DNA of 64,000 nt, from assembly GCA_021794095.1 (NCBI GenBank), contig JAJYRN010000012.1, forward strand, positions 1 through 64,000, written 5' to 3'. Each line of letters begins with the position of its first letter. Position 1 is the stretch's first letter. Origin of the DNA: Acidobacteriota bacterium (GTDB taxonomy: Bacteria; Acidobacteriota; Holophagae; Holophagales; Holophagaceae). The notes beneath the pieces are model-generated. The model saw only the letters and a list, made by a program, of their open reading frames with translations. It was not told the DNA's origin and made no database searches. Position numbers and translations under genes: made by a program. Below, one piece after another: positions 44,901-53,336 of the stretch.

Positions 44901-47300
44901 AAGTTCTCGAAGGCCTTCCATGCCAGTCCCGACAGCGTGGCCATCAACCGGGTGTCGGATGGCGTCTACCTGGATGTCAACGAGGGCTTCCAGGCCATGC
45001 TTGGCTATACCCTCGAGGAATCTCTGGGGCGCTCCTCCCGGAGCGGGGGACTTGATGTCTGGGCGCGGACCAGTGATCTGGAATGTCTTCAGGAAGGCCT
45101 GAAGCAGGAAGGCCGGGTCATGGGCCTGGAGGCTCTGTTCCGCCGCAAGGACGGTTCCATTCTCACGGGCCTCATGTCAGCCAGCCTCATGGAGGTGGGA
45201 GGCGAGCCCTGCTCGCTCACCATTACCCGCGACATCACCGATCGCAAGCTCCAGGAGCAGAAGCTGGAGCGCATGACCCAGCTCTACGCGGCCCTCAGCC
45301 AGGTGAACCAAGCCATCGTGTGGTCCAAGGGGCAGCAGGAGCTTCTGGAGAAGATCTGCGAAGTGATGGTCGTTTTCGGGAAGTTCAGCATGGCGTGGAT
45401 CGGCGAAAACGATCCTGCCACCGTCACGGTGCGGCAGGTCGCGACCTACGGCGATGCGCACGGATACTTGGATTCCCTCCAGGTGCGCAGCGATGACACA
45501 CCCATGGGCCGGGGCCCCACGGGCATCGCCATCCGGGAAGAACGCGCCTGCATCATGAATGCTTTCCTGGAGGAATCCCGGACCCAGCCCTGGCACCAGC
45601 ATGCCACCCGTTGCGGTTATGCGGCTTCGGCGGCCTTCCCCATCCGGCGGGAGGGTCAGATCTGGGGCGCGCTCACGGTCTATGCTCCCGTCGAGGGGTT
45701 CTTCGGCGAACATGAAGCGGCCCTGCTGGAAGAGGCCGCCATGGACATCTCGTTCGCCATGGACCACATGGCGGGGGAGGCCCGGCGCCGGGAAGCGGAA
45801 GCGGCCCAGGCCCGCCTGCTGGACATTATCGAATCCAGCCTGAACGAGATCTACATCTTCGATGCGGAGACCCTGCGGTTCGAGTACGTCAACCGCGGCG
45901 CCCAACGCAACCTCGGCTACTCCATGGAATCCCTGCGGAACATGACGGCCGTGGAGTTGAAGCCTGAGTTCACGGAGACGACCTTCCGTGAGGCGATCGC
46001 CCCGCTTTTGGATCATGAGCAAGAGCACCTGGTGTTCGAGACGCTGAACCAGCGGGCCGATGGCAGCCGGTATCCCGTGGAGGTGCACCTCCAGCTGGTG
46101 GAGCAGGAGGGCGTACGGCGCTTCCTGGCGGTGATCCTGGACATCACGGAGCGGCGGCGCGCCGAGGATGAGCGCCGGGAACTCGAAGTCCAACTTCTCC
46201 AGACCCAGAAACTCGAAAGCCTGGGCGCCCTCGCGGGGGGGCTGGCCCACGACATGAACAATGTGCTGGGCGCCGTTCTCGGCGTGGCCTCCACCCTGCG
46301 CGAGAAACAGGGGGAATCCGGGCCGGACGGAAAGCCGCTCGACACCATCATCCAGGCCTGTATGCGGGGCCGTGGTGTGGTCAAAAGCCTCCTCTATTTC
46401 GCCCGCAAGGATCTCCAGGAAGAACGGCCCATTGACCTGAACGCCCTGGTGCAGGAGATGGTCCAGCTCCTGGGCCAGACCACCCTGAAGCGCATCCAGC
46501 TCGAGATGAACCTCCAGGAGGGTCTCGCCCAGGTGCGCGGTGATGGCGGCGCGCTGAATCACGCCCTGATGAACCTCTGCGTCAACGCCCTGGATGCCAT
46601 GCCCGAGGGCGGGAGCCTTCAGATCACAACGGCCGCCGTGCCGGATGGCGGTGTGGACCTGCGGGTCAAGGACACGGGTGTGGGCATGCTTCCGGCCGTG
46701 CTCGCCCGGTGCATGGAACCCTTCTACACCACCAAGCCCCGGGGCAAGGGCACGGGGCTGGGACTGCCCATGGTCCAGAGCACCATGCAGGCCCATGATG
46801 GCCGCTTCGAACTCCGGAGTGCTCCTGGCGAGGGCACCGAGGCCATCCTGCATTTCCCTCCCGCGCGCCTGCTGGCTCCCGCCGTGCCGGAATCACCTGT
46901 GGCGGAGTTACGGGCCGCGACGTCTGCCAGTCTCGACATCCTGCTGGTGGACGACGATGACCTGGTGCGCGATTCGGTGCAGGAGCTGCTGGGCCTCCTG
47001 GGCCACCACTGCATCGCCGTTCCAGGCGGCCAGGAGGCCCTGGACCTCCTGGAATCGGGCCAGAAGGTGGACCTTGTCATTCTCGACATGAACATGCCCG
47101 GCATGAGCGGGGCCCAAGCCCTGCCGAGGATCCTGGCCCTGCGCTCCGGGCTGCCGGTGATCCTGGCCACCGGCTACAGCAGCGAAGATTTGGCTCCCAT
47201 CATGGCGGGCCGCAGCCATGTCCAGTCCATCTCGAAACCCTTCAGTGTCCTCGAGCTCAAGGCGCGGATCGAATCCCTGGCCAACCAGGGTCTGTCCTGA
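41988..47300 (+). CDS. Large hybrid sensor histidine kinase with triplicated PAS-GAF units
   Basis: 1770 residues from ATG 41988 (TTG 41964 also open; neither has a strong ribosome site). TM1 ~25-43, a ~270-residue periplasmic sensor, TM2 ~313-330. Then PAS-GAF three times (PAS ~358, 660, 967; GAF ~481-645, 788-957, 1098-1264), a fourth PAS ~1277-1387, HisKA at ~1404 (LAGGLAHDMNNVLGA), HATPase at ~1504-1624 (DTGVGMLPA, GKGTGLGLPMV), and a C-terminal receiver ~1649-1767 (phospho-Asp in VILDMNMPGM). Probably senses a signal via the periplasmic domain plus cytosolic GAF/PAS inputs. Bacteriohemerythrin and a lone receiver follow. Confidence 0.9.
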   Translation: MSNLFQPDPPTPVVRSWGRVSSIRSAWVVLALCLVILGGGGFLLQRQIRSARREARQELATIADLKTSQIAAWYVSREHFADRIQHNRILQDQFLRILDGTATPQTRTDLEAWLEDLQADGYQQVALFGRSGQVFLRAPKAAKSIVWDATDPDFQKALAVGHVLIQRLHRDAADPNSHLSVWVPVTQRKGGTPVGLLLLQVDVSPFLAPYLATWPHTSPTAETQLVERIGNDAVYLNDQRFQPGTALTLRIPIEGHADHPAVMAVLGREGLVTGRDYRNVPVLAVLRKIPGTPWSLVAKVDQSEIYRSARQESWTGALILLMMAGLVASGSALLFRQRALNEARELLQLEQEAKASNERYRLLMERANDIILVLGREGRILEANAQAVAAYGYSHEELLRLTILDLREPETREIAALQLARVQKGEALRFDALHRRADGAVFPVEVSSTRIPMGEDAALLSFIRDITERKAQEDALERMTRLYAALSQVNQAIVWSKDRQALLDKICEVMVVFGTFSMAWIGWDDPGTHQVRVEAHYGDRWGILDRVTVRSDDTPEGRGPLGTALREGHPCLLNDYQGASESAPWRQELQASGLASMAAFPIRQGGAVVGGLAVYATGKDFFGPHEAALLEEAAGDVSFALDHLASEAKRLEAETALCEQERFLREAEEAGGVGCYTWNLPTDRWIATPALERIFGIGPDHPRDLAGWLALVEPSHREALRAHVDERLAQHGPFDYEYPIRRPLDGQLLWLRGTGEFRWDEAGQPLALTGVIRDVTDRKVRELELARTNRLYAALSQVNQAIVWAKDRQDLLDRVCRVLVEQGAFSMAWIGWEDPAIQRVRVSASFGDARGMLDRVVVRTDASPEGRGAVGPAITQGRPSVFNDLLGDPRSAPWQAELAESGFASMAAFPVQEGGATRGAIAVYAAEKDFFAAPEVALLEEVARDLSFALDHLASEAERRAAETALQASEDKFSKAFHASPDSVAINRVSDGVYLDVNEGFQAMLGYTLEESLGRSSRSGGLDVWARTSDLECLQEGLKQEGRVMGLEALFRRKDGSILTGLMSASLMEVGGEPCSLTITRDITDRKLQEQKLERMTQLYAALSQVNQAIVWSKGQQELLEKICEVMVVFGKFSMAWIGENDPATVTVRQVATYGDAHGYLDSLQVRSDDTPMGRGPTGIAIREERACIMNAFLEESRTQPWHQHATRCGYAASAAFPIRREGQIWGALTVYAPVEGFFGEHEAALLEEAAMDISFAMDHMAGEARRREAEAAQARLLDIIESSLNEIYIFDAETLRFEYVNRGAQRNLGYSMESLRNMTAVELKPEFTETTFREAIAPLLDHEQEHLVFETLNQRADGSRYPVEVHLQLVEQEGVRRFLAVILDITERRRAEDERRELEVQLLQTQKLESLGALAGGLAHDMNNVLGAVLGVASTLREKQGESGPDGKPLDTIIQACMRGRGVVKSLLYFARKDLQEERPIDLNALVQEMVQLLGQTTLKRIQLEMNLQEGLAQVRGDGGALNHALMNLCVNALDAMPEGGSLQITTAAVPDGGVDLRVKDTGVGMLPAVLARCMEPFYTTKPRGKGTGLGLPMVQSTMQAHDGRFELRSAPGEGTEAILHFPPARLLAPAVPESPVAELRAATSASLDILLVDDDDLVRDSVQELLGLLGHHCIAVPGGQEALDLLESGQKVDLVILDMNMPGMSGAQALPRILALRSGLPVILATGYSSEDLAPIMAGRSHVQSISKPFSVLELKARIESLANQGLS
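43410..45790 (+). repeat. Three tandem PAS-GAF coding repeats (~0.93 kb period)
   Basis: Within the hybrid kinase, LYAALSQVNQAIVW is found three times (near 43430, 44360 and 45280), each followed by a GAF domain with FSMAWIG, a GRGPxG-type motif and AAFPxxxGG. The spacing is about 920-930 bp. DNA such as GTGAACCAGGCCATCGTGTG recurs almost unchanged, pointing to internal gene duplication. Confidence 0.85.
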
Positions 47301-47380
47301 GGCATTCCTGACCGGGACGTTATTCATGCATTCTCCGGAGCCTGACGAGAAGGAGTCCGAGGACATCCAAGGAGAATCCC

Positions 47381-47791
47381 ATGCCCATCGCCATCTGGAG
47401 CAGCCGCTTCGAGACGGGAATCCCCATCATTGACCAGCAGCACCAGGCCCTCTTCGAGGCCGTCAACAAGCTGGCGGATTCCTTCAAGAACGGTACCGCT
47501 TCGGCCCAGGTGAAGGCCAGCATGGATTTCCTCGTGAAGTACACGGTGGAGCACTTCCAGACCGAAGAGAAGTTCATGAAGGAGATGGGCTACCCCAAGC
47601 TCAGCTCCCACATGGCTGAACACGCCCAACTGGTGGCGAAGGCCAAGGACCTGCAGGCCCGGCTCGCCGAGGGGAAGCCTGTGACGGTCGAGGTGACTTC
47701 CTTCCTGGCGGACTGGCTGAAGCACCACATCAACGAAGTGGATATGGGCTACGTGGAATTCGCCAAGGCCAAGGCCCGCGAGAAAGCCTGA
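47381..47791 (+). CDS. Bacteriohemerythrin
   Basis: 136 residues, ATG 47381 with AAGGAGA 7 nt upstream. Diiron ligands of the hemerythrin bundle are in place: His in IDQQHQALFE, His and Glu in EHFQTEEKFM, His in HMAEHAQLV, and His and Asp in KHHINEVDMGY. It binds O2 at a diiron centre and may store or sense oxygen. It lies 80 nt after the hybrid kinase and 28 nt before a response regulator, so oxygen sensing in that pathway is a reasonable inference. Confidence 0.93.
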   Translation: MPIAIWSSRFETGIPIIDQQHQALFEAVNKLADSFKNGTASAQVKASMDFLVKYTVEHFQTEEKFMKEMGYPKLSSHMAEHAQLVAKAKDLQARLAEGKPVTVEVTSFLADWLKHHINEVDMGYVEFAKAKAREKA

Positions 47792-47819
47792 CAGGCCCCA
47801 CCCCAACTGGAGGCAGGCC

Positions 47820-48182
47820 ATGGCCCGGATCGCGGTGCTCGATGACAGCAGGTTCATGCGGACCCTCGTGACCAAGATGCTCGAAGAGGGGGGGCACGAG
47901 GCCGTGTCCTGCGAGGAGTCCAGCCTCTCGGGCATCCAGGATCGCCTCCAGGCCCTGGCCCCTGATCTGGTGCTCACGGACTACCAGATGCCCGGCTGCA
48001 ATGGGCTCACCGTGGCCCGGATTGCGCACCAGCAGCGGGCGGACCTCCCGGTGCTGCTGCTCACCGCCACCCACGACCCCGCCATCGAGGAGGCGCTCCT
48101 CAAGCAGCAGCCGCTCTCGATCCTCCACAAGCCGGTCGAAGGAACGGAACTCCTGGCCGCCGTCACGCGCATGCTGGGGTAG
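47820..48182 (+). CDS. Single-domain response regulator (CheY-like)
   Basis: 120 residues, ATG 47820 with GGAGGC upstream. Receiver only: acidic pair in VLDDSRFMRTL, phospho-Asp in LVLTDYQMPGCNG, Thr in LLLTATHD, Lys in ILHKPVEG. No output domain, so it works through protein-protein contact or passes phosphate on. Given order and spacing, likely partners are the hybrid kinase at 41988 and bacteriohemerythrin; CheA is another possible donor. Confidence 0.88.
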   Translation: MARIAVLDDSRFMRTLVTKMLEEGGHEAVSCEESSLSGIQDRLQALAPDLVLTDYQMPGCNGLTVARIAHQQRADLPVLLLTATHDPAIEEALLKQQPLSILHKPVEGTELLAAVTRMLG

Positions 48183-48214
48183 GATCGGCCCTGGATCCTT
48201 GACGGGGGACAGCC

Positions 48215-49546
48215 ATGGCGGTGAAGGCACTGGATGGATTGGCGGAAGATGCGCTCCGGGCGTTCCTGGCCTGGAGCCCCTCATCCAGGCTGGCCCGCCG
48301 CCAGCTTCTGCATGGGTGGTCCGAGCAGCTGGCGCTGGTGAAGGATGATCTCGCCCAGTGGATGACCCGGGAGACGGGCAAACCCATCACCCTGGCCCGG
48401 GGCGAAGTGGCGCGCGCCGAGAGCACCCTTCAGGCCACGATCGAGGCGCTGGGGACGTTTGGCGAAGAGGCCGTGCCCTACGACCTGATGGCCGGGGCGG
48501 AGGGCTGCCGGGCCGTGCTGCGGCGCTTCCCGGTGGGGCCGGTGCTGGCGATCACGCCCTTCAACTTCCCGGTGAACCTGGCCATGCACAAGCTGGCTCC
48601 GGCCCTGGGCGCCGGATGCAGCGTGCTCTGGAAACCCTGCCCCCAGGCGCCACGGACTTCGCGGCTGCTGTGGGAGAGTTTCGAAGCGGCCCGCATCGCC
48701 GTGGCCGCGCCGGTCCGCCTGCTCCAGCTCGCGCCGCCGGATCCGGCCGAGGCGGAACTGCTGGCGCAGGATCCCCGCATCGCCGTGGTCAGCTTCACGG
48801 GGTCCGAGCGGGTGGGCCGCCATCTCGAGCGCCTGCTCGTCGGGAAGCGGCTCCTGCTGGAACTGGGCGGTAATGCCGCCGTGGTGGTGGATGAGGGGGT
48901 GGATGCGGCCCAGGTGGCGCGCCAGCTCGCGCCCGCGGCCGTGGCCGGCGCGGGCCAGAGCTGCTCCAAGGCCCAGCGCTTCTACATCCACCGGAACCTG
49001 TGGGAAGCCTTCGTTCCAGCGTTCGTGGATGCCGTGAAAGCCTTGCCCGTGGGTGATCCCATGGATCCAGCGACGGTGGTGGGGCCCCTCATTGACGAGG
49101 CCACTGCCCTTCGGGTGGACGAAGGCCTGGACCGCGCCGTCGCCGGCGGGGCCACGGTGCTTCTGCGCGGGAAGCGCCAGGGCGCCCTGCTGCCCCCCGC
49201 CATCCTCGCGGAGGTGCCGGAGGAGGATCCGTTCGTGTGCGAGGAAGTCTTCTCGCCGCTTTCGCTGCTCGTCCCCGTGGCCACCTTCGAGGAAGGCCTC
49301 GGGCGGGCGGCGGCCACCCGCTTCGGCCTGCGCGCCAGCGCCTACAGCCGCGACCAGCGCCACCTCCGCCTCGCGGAGTCCAGGCTGCGGGCCGGCGGTG
49401 TGCTCCTGAACCTCCCGCCCACCTTCCGCCTGGATGCCGCGCCCTTCGGTGGCGTGGCCGCCAGCGGCAACGGCTTCGAGGGGCCCCGCTGGGCACTGGA
49501 AAGTTTCACCGAGGGCCGTTTGATCGTCGAAGGTCCAGCCCTCTAG
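48215..49546 (+). CDS. Aldehyde dehydrogenase-family protein
   Basis: 443 residues, ATG 48215 with GGGGGAC upstream. NAD-domain motif VLAITPFNFPVNLAMHKLAPAL, FTGSERVG, catalytic Glu region LLLELGGNAAVV, and catalytic Cys in GAGQSCSKAQRF. C-terminal FGLRASAYSRD and the PFGGVAASGNG ending fit succinate-semialdehyde or CoA-acylating relatives, but the exact substrate is unknown. It is slightly short for the family (~480) at the N-terminus. A small unknown gene and pta follow. Confidence 0.9.
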   Translation: MAVKALDGLAEDALRAFLAWSPSSRLARRQLLHGWSEQLALVKDDLAQWMTRETGKPITLARGEVARAESTLQATIEALGTFGEEAVPYDLMAGAEGCRAVLRRFPVGPVLAITPFNFPVNLAMHKLAPALGAGCSVLWKPCPQAPRTSRLLWESFEAARIAVAAPVRLLQLAPPDPAEAELLAQDPRIAVVSFTGSERVGRHLERLLVGKRLLLELGGNAAVVVDEGVDAAQVARQLAPAAVAGAGQSCSKAQRFYIHRNLWEAFVPAFVDAVKALPVGDPMDPATVVGPLIDEATALRVDEGLDRAVAGGATVLLRGKRQGALLPPAILAEVPEEDPFVCEEVFSPLSLLVPVATFEEGLGRAAATRFGLRASAYSRDQRHLRLAESRLRAGGVLLNLPPTFRLDAAPFGGVAASGNGFEGPRWALESFTEGRLIVEGPAL

Positions 49547-49561
49547 CCGCCGAGGCCAGCC

Positions 49562-49897
49562 ATGACCCTGCCCATTCCCTTCTCGCCCGGCGACCTAGTC
49601 GTGGCGGTGCTGCATTCGCCCCGCGAGCGCCTGTGGGGGCGCCTGCTCGGCCTCGAGGCATCCGGCATCGCCTTGCGGGGTCTGGACCTCGCCTCCTGGG
49701 AGGAGGTGCTCCGGCTGGCCCGCAGCGGTGACCACGACCAGATCGCCCTGGGTACCCGGTTCCTGCCCATGCACCGCCTCGAAGTGCTCTACCTGGATGA
49801 GCTCAGTTCCGGCGTGCCCAGCCTGGGCGAGACCTTCCGTGATCGCACCGGGCTGGAGCCCGGCCATTTCCTCGGGGGCGACCCCGAAACCCGCTGA
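49562..49897 (+). CDS. Conserved-looking small protein, unknown function
   Basis: 111 residues, ATG 49562 with CCGAGG upstream. An N-terminal beta-rich part ([29 protein letters not shown]) and a polar C-terminal tail. It has no signal, membrane helix or motif I recognise. It sits 15 nt after the aldehyde dehydrogenase and 10 nt before pta, so it is probably in the same transcript. Confidence 0.65.
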   Translation: MTLPIPFSPGDLVVAVLHSPRERLWGRLLGLEASGIALRGLDLASWEEVLRLARSGDHDQIALGTRFLPMHRLEVLYLDELSSGVPSLGETFRDRTGLEPGHFLGGDPETR

Positions 49898-49907
49898 TGG
49901 AGTTCCC

Positions 49908-50912
49908 ATGACCCATGCCAACCACATCTTCTGGATGGACCGTTTCCGCGAGCGGGCCCGGACGCTGAAACATCCGGTCGTGCTGCCCGAGGGCCGGGAT
50001 GACCGCACGCTCCAGGCCGCCCGCCTCCTGGTGGACCAGGGGCTCTGCTGCCTGACCGTGCTGGGGGATCCGGACGACATGACCCGCCGGGCCAAGGCCC
50101 TGGGTTTCACCCTCGACGGCATGGCCCTGGTGGATCCCGCCAGCAGTCCGAAGCGACCGGAGTTCGCAGGAATCTTCTTCGAGCGCCGGAAGGCCAAGGG
50201 CGTCACCGAGGCCCAGGCCCTGGAAGCCGCCGGGAACCCCCTCTGGTTCGGCGCCCTGATGGTGCAGTCCGGCCAGGCCCACGGCATGGTGGCCGGGGCG
50301 CTCAACACCACGGGGGAGACGGTGCGGGCCTGCCTCCAGTGCATCGGCGCGGCGCCCGGCATCCAGACCGTGTCCAGCTTCTTCCTGATGATCCACCCCG
50401 ATGCGGCCTTCGGTGAGCGGGGGGCCATGATCTTCGCGGATTGCGCCGTGGTGCCCGATCCCACGCCGGAGCAGCTGGCCGACATCGCCCTGGCCGCGGC
50501 CGGCAATGCCCGCCGCCTGCTGGATGCGGAGCCCCGCGTGGCCCTCCTCAGTTTCTCCACCCGGGGCTCGGCGGAGCATCCCTGCGTGGACAAGGTGCGC
50601 CAGGCGCTGTCCATCCTGCGGGACAAGGCGCCGGACCTGGCGGTGGATGGCGAACTGCAGGCGGATGCGGCCCTGATGCCCTCCGTGGGCCAGCGGAAGG
50701 CTCCGGGCTCGGCCGTGGCGGGGCGGGCCAATGTGCTGGTCTTCCCGGATCTCGATGCCGGGAACATCTCGTACAAGATCGCCGAACGCCTGGGCGGGTG
50801 CGCGGCCATCGGGCCCTTTCTCCAGGGCCTGGCCAAGCCGGCCAACGACCTCAGCCGCGGCTGCAGCGCCCAGGACATCGCCGATACGGTGGTGCTGACG
50901 GCCCTCCAGTGA
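49908..50912 (+). CDS. pta: Phosphate acetyltransferase
   Basis: 334 residues from ATG 49908; the longer track ORF overlaps the previous gene. Compact Pta domain: [21 protein letters not shown] near the start, [32 protein letters not shown], and [22 protein letters not shown] and [16 protein letters not shown] at the C-terminus. It interconverts acetyl-CoA and acetyl phosphate. No acetate kinase is adjacent. Its stop overlaps the purN start (GTGA). Confidence 0.92.
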   Translation: MTHANHIFWMDRFRERARTLKHPVVLPEGRDDRTLQAARLLVDQGLCCLTVLGDPDDMTRRAKALGFTLDGMALVDPASSPKRPEFAGIFFERRKAKGVTEAQALEAAGNPLWFGALMVQSGQAHGMVAGALNTTGETVRACLQCIGAAPGIQTVSSFFLMIHPDAAFGERGAMIFADCAVVPDPTPEQLADIALAAAGNARRLLDAEPRVALLSFSTRGSAEHPCVDKVRQALSILRDKAPDLAVDGELQADAALMPSVGQRKAPGSAVAGRANVLVFPDLDAGNISYKIAERLGGCAAIGPFLQGLAKPANDLSRGCSAQDIADTVVLTALQ

Positions 50913-51511
50913 AGCGCCTGGCGCTCTTCATCTCCGGGACCGGCGGCAATGCCATGAACCTTGTAGCCGCGTGCCGCGATGGGCGCGTGCCCGCGCGGCC
51001 GGTGGTGGGCGTGGCGTCCACCGCCAAGGCGGGTGGTATCGCCCGTCTCCGGGCCGAGGGCGTGCCGGTCGCCGTCGTGGCGCGCAAAGACTTCGACTCC
51101 GATGAGGCCTATTCCGATGCCTGCTACCAGGCCGCCGAAGCGGCGGGAGCCGAGGTCGTATGCCTCTGCGGCTGGCTGAAGAAGCTGGAGGTGCCCCGCC
51201 GCTGGGAGGGCCGCATCCTGAACATCCACCCCGGACTGCTGCCCCGGTTCGGCGGGCCCGGGATGTACGGCATGCACGTCCACCGGGCGGTGCTGGCGGC
51301 GGGCGCGGCCGAATCCGGCGCCACGGTGCACCTGGTGGATGCCGAGTACGACCACGGCCGCATCCTGGCCCAGGCCCGGGTTCCCGTGCTTCCGGGCGAC
51401 ACCCCGGAGGAACTGCAACAGCGCGTCTATGCCGCCGAGATGGACCTCTATCCCAAGGCCCTGGCCGCCTTCCTGCGGGAAGGGGCCTCGCGCCTTACAC
51501 TGGAACCATGA
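50909..51511 (+). CDS. purN: Phosphoribosylglycinamide formyltransferase PurN
   Basis: 200 residues from GTG 50909, overlapping the pta stop by 4 nt. Formyltransferase motif [15 protein letters not shown] at the start; the catalytic Asn-His-Asp set is in [17 protein letters not shown] and [13 protein letters not shown]. It uses 10-formyl-THF to formylate GAR in purine synthesis. The [12 protein letters not shown] variant is typical of one PurN branch. Its 3' end overlaps the nnr start (ATGA). Confidence 0.9.
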   Translation: MKRLALFISGTGGNAMNLVAACRDGRVPARPVVGVASTAKAGGIARLRAEGVPVAVVARKDFDSDEAYSDACYQAAEAAGAEVVCLCGWLKKLEVPRRWEGRILNIHPGLLPRFGGPGMYGMHVHRAVLAAGAAESGATVHLVDAEYDHGRILAQARVPVLPGDTPEELQQRVYAAEMDLYPKALAAFLREGASRLTLEP

Positions 51512-52902
51512 TCCCTCTCCTGACCGCCGACGAGATGCGGACTGCCGAGCGGCAGGCCATCGAGGTCTGGGGGGTTTCCTCCCTCGTACTGCAGGAGCAC
51601 GCGGCCCTGGGCGCCCTCGCGCTGCTGCCTCTGGGCGAGCCGCTGAACGTGCTCGCCGGGCCCGGCAACAACGGGGGCGATGCCCTGGCCCTCGCGCGAT
51701 TGGCGAGACTGGAAGGTCGGCAGGTCCGCGTCTGGGCCCTGGCCGATCCCGCCGGTTGGCAGGGGGATGCCGCCCATCAGGCCCACCTCTGGCAGGGGCT
51801 GGGCGGGACCATCGAGCGCGCCGCGGAGCCAGCCCTGGAGGTTCGTGCCTGGCGGGGCTGGGTCGTGGATGGGCTGTTCGGTCTCGGCAGCCGGCGTCCT
51901 CTGGAGGGTGAGGCCGAGGCCTGGGCGCGGGCGTTGAATGCTTCCCCTCTACCGGTGCTGGCTCTGGATCTGCCCTCGGGCCTGGATCCCAGCCGTGCCG
52001 AAGTGCCCGGCGAGGTGATCCGGGCCACGCGCACCGCCTGCTTCGGGGCCCGCAAGATCTGCCACGGACTGCTGCCCGCGCGGAGCTGGTGCGGGGAGAT
52101 CACCCTGGTGCCCATTCCGCTCGACCATGCGCCGGAGGCCCATCTCCACCTTCTGGATCGTCCCCGGCTGGAACCCCGCACCTGGGATGCCCACAAAGGC
52201 AGCTTCGGCCACCTGGGCATCCGGGCCGGCAGCCTGGGCATGAGCGGAGCCGCCGTTCTGGCCGCGAAGGGGGCGCTTCGCGTGGGGGCCGGTCTGGTGA
52301 CGATCCTGTGCGAACCCGAGGTCCGGGCGGAGATCGCGGCCCAGATTCCCGAGGCCATGGTGCGCCCCTGGCAGGGGTCCGTGCCGGAAGGCATTGACGT
52401 ACTCCTGGCCGGCCCCGGCGGCATCACCCAGGTGCCGGACTGGGAGGGCCCCCTCGTGCTGGATGCCTCGGCCCTGGGGCCGGGCGAAGGTCCACGGTGG
52501 ATGGACCGCCCCGGCACGGCCATCACGCCCCATCCCGGCGAGTTCGCCCGGCTCTTCGGCTTGTCCCGGCCCCTGCTCATGGACGAGCGGCTGGCCCAGG
52601 CCCGCCAGGTGGCGGTGGGGCGACCCGGTGTGCTGCTCCTGAAAGGGGCCCAGAGCGTGGTGGCTGGCGGAGGTCTGGATGATCTCTGGATCAATCCCAC
52701 CGGGCATCCGGGCCTGGCCACGGGGGGCAGTGGCGATCTGCTGGCCGGCATGGTGGCCGGATTCCGCGCCCAGGGCCTGCCCATGCGCCAGGCCGTGGCC
52801 ACCGCCGCCTGGTTCCACGGGGCCGCTGCCGATCGCTTGCCGGGCCCCGGCCTGCTGCCGTCGGATCTCGTTGCCGTCCTGCCGGAGCTTCTGCGTGCCT
52901 GA
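51508..52902 (+). CDS. nnr: Bifunctional NAD(P)H-hydrate epimerase/dehydratase
   Basis: 464 residues from ATG 51508 (ATGA overlap with purN). The N-terminal YjeF domain (~1-200) has LAGPGNNGGDALALARL and DGLFGLGSRRPLEG. The C-terminal ribokinase-like domain (~225-464) has GHLGIRAGSLGMSGA and the catalytic Asp loop TGGSGDLLAGMVAGF. It repairs damaged NAD(P)H hydrates. The carbohydrate-kinase half is shorter than usual by some 20-30 residues. It overlaps tsaE by 8 nt. Confidence 0.92.
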   Translation: MIPLLTADEMRTAERQAIEVWGVSSLVLQEHAALGALALLPLGEPLNVLAGPGNNGGDALALARLARLEGRQVRVWALADPAGWQGDAAHQAHLWQGLGGTIERAAEPALEVRAWRGWVVDGLFGLGSRRPLEGEAEAWARALNASPLPVLALDLPSGLDPSRAEVPGEVIRATRTACFGARKICHGLLPARSWCGEITLVPIPLDHAPEAHLHLLDRPRLEPRTWDAHKGSFGHLGIRAGSLGMSGAAVLAAKGALRVGAGLVTILCEPEVRAEIAAQIPEAMVRPWQGSVPEGIDVLLAGPGGITQVPDWEGPLVLDASALGPGEGPRWMDRPGTAITPHPGEFARLFGLSRPLLMDERLAQARQVAVGRPGVLLLKGAQSVVAGGGLDDLWINPTGHPGLATGGSGDLLAGMVAGFRAQGLPMRQAVATAAWFHGAAADRLPGPGLLPSDLVAVLPELLRA

Positions 52903-53329
52903 CCGATTCCTGGCCGACGAGGCCGCCACCGAGTCCCTGGGCGAGGAACTGGCCCGCCACACACCGCCCGGCGGAACCTGGCTCCTGCATGGAGCGCTGG
53001 GCGCGGGCAAGACCACCTGGACACGGGGCTTCCTGAAGGGGCTGGGCGGCGATCCCGATGAGGCCGCCTCCCCCACCTATGCCGTCCTCCATCGCTATGC
53101 CACGCCCTCCGGCCACCTGTTCCACCTGGACCTCTACCGGCCCGGACCCAACGGGGCCTGGACCCTCGGCCTTGAGGAGCAACTGGGACCGGAGGACCGC
53201 CTGGTCGTGGAGTGGGCGGGTCCGGAGGGACCATGGCCCACGGACTGGGTGGGCGAGCTGACCCTGAGCCCGGAAGGGGCTGGGCGGCGGGCGGAATGGA
53301 CAGGCCCTGGCCAGTCTCTCGCCCCATGA
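52895..53329 (+). CDS. tsaE: tRNA threonylcarbamoyladenosine biosynthesis ATPase TsaE
   Basis: 144 residues from GTG 52895, overlapping the nnr stop by 8 nt. Walker A is HGALGAGKTTWTRG; ASPTYAVLHRY and FHLDLYRP are the family Thr and Asp regions; the C-terminal VVEWAGPEG motif is present. It is the ATPase partner of TsaB/TsaD in t6A tRNA modification. The nnr-tsaE order is a common bacterial arrangement. Ends 7 nt before rmuC. Confidence 0.88.
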   Translation: MPDRFLADEAATESLGEELARHTPPGGTWLLHGALGAGKTTWTRGFLKGLGGDPDEAASPTYAVLHRYATPSGHLFHLDLYRPGPNGAWTLGLEEQLGPEDRLVVEWAGPEGPWPTDWVGELTLSPEGAGRRAEWTGPGQSLAP

Positions 53330-53336
53330 TGGCGGC

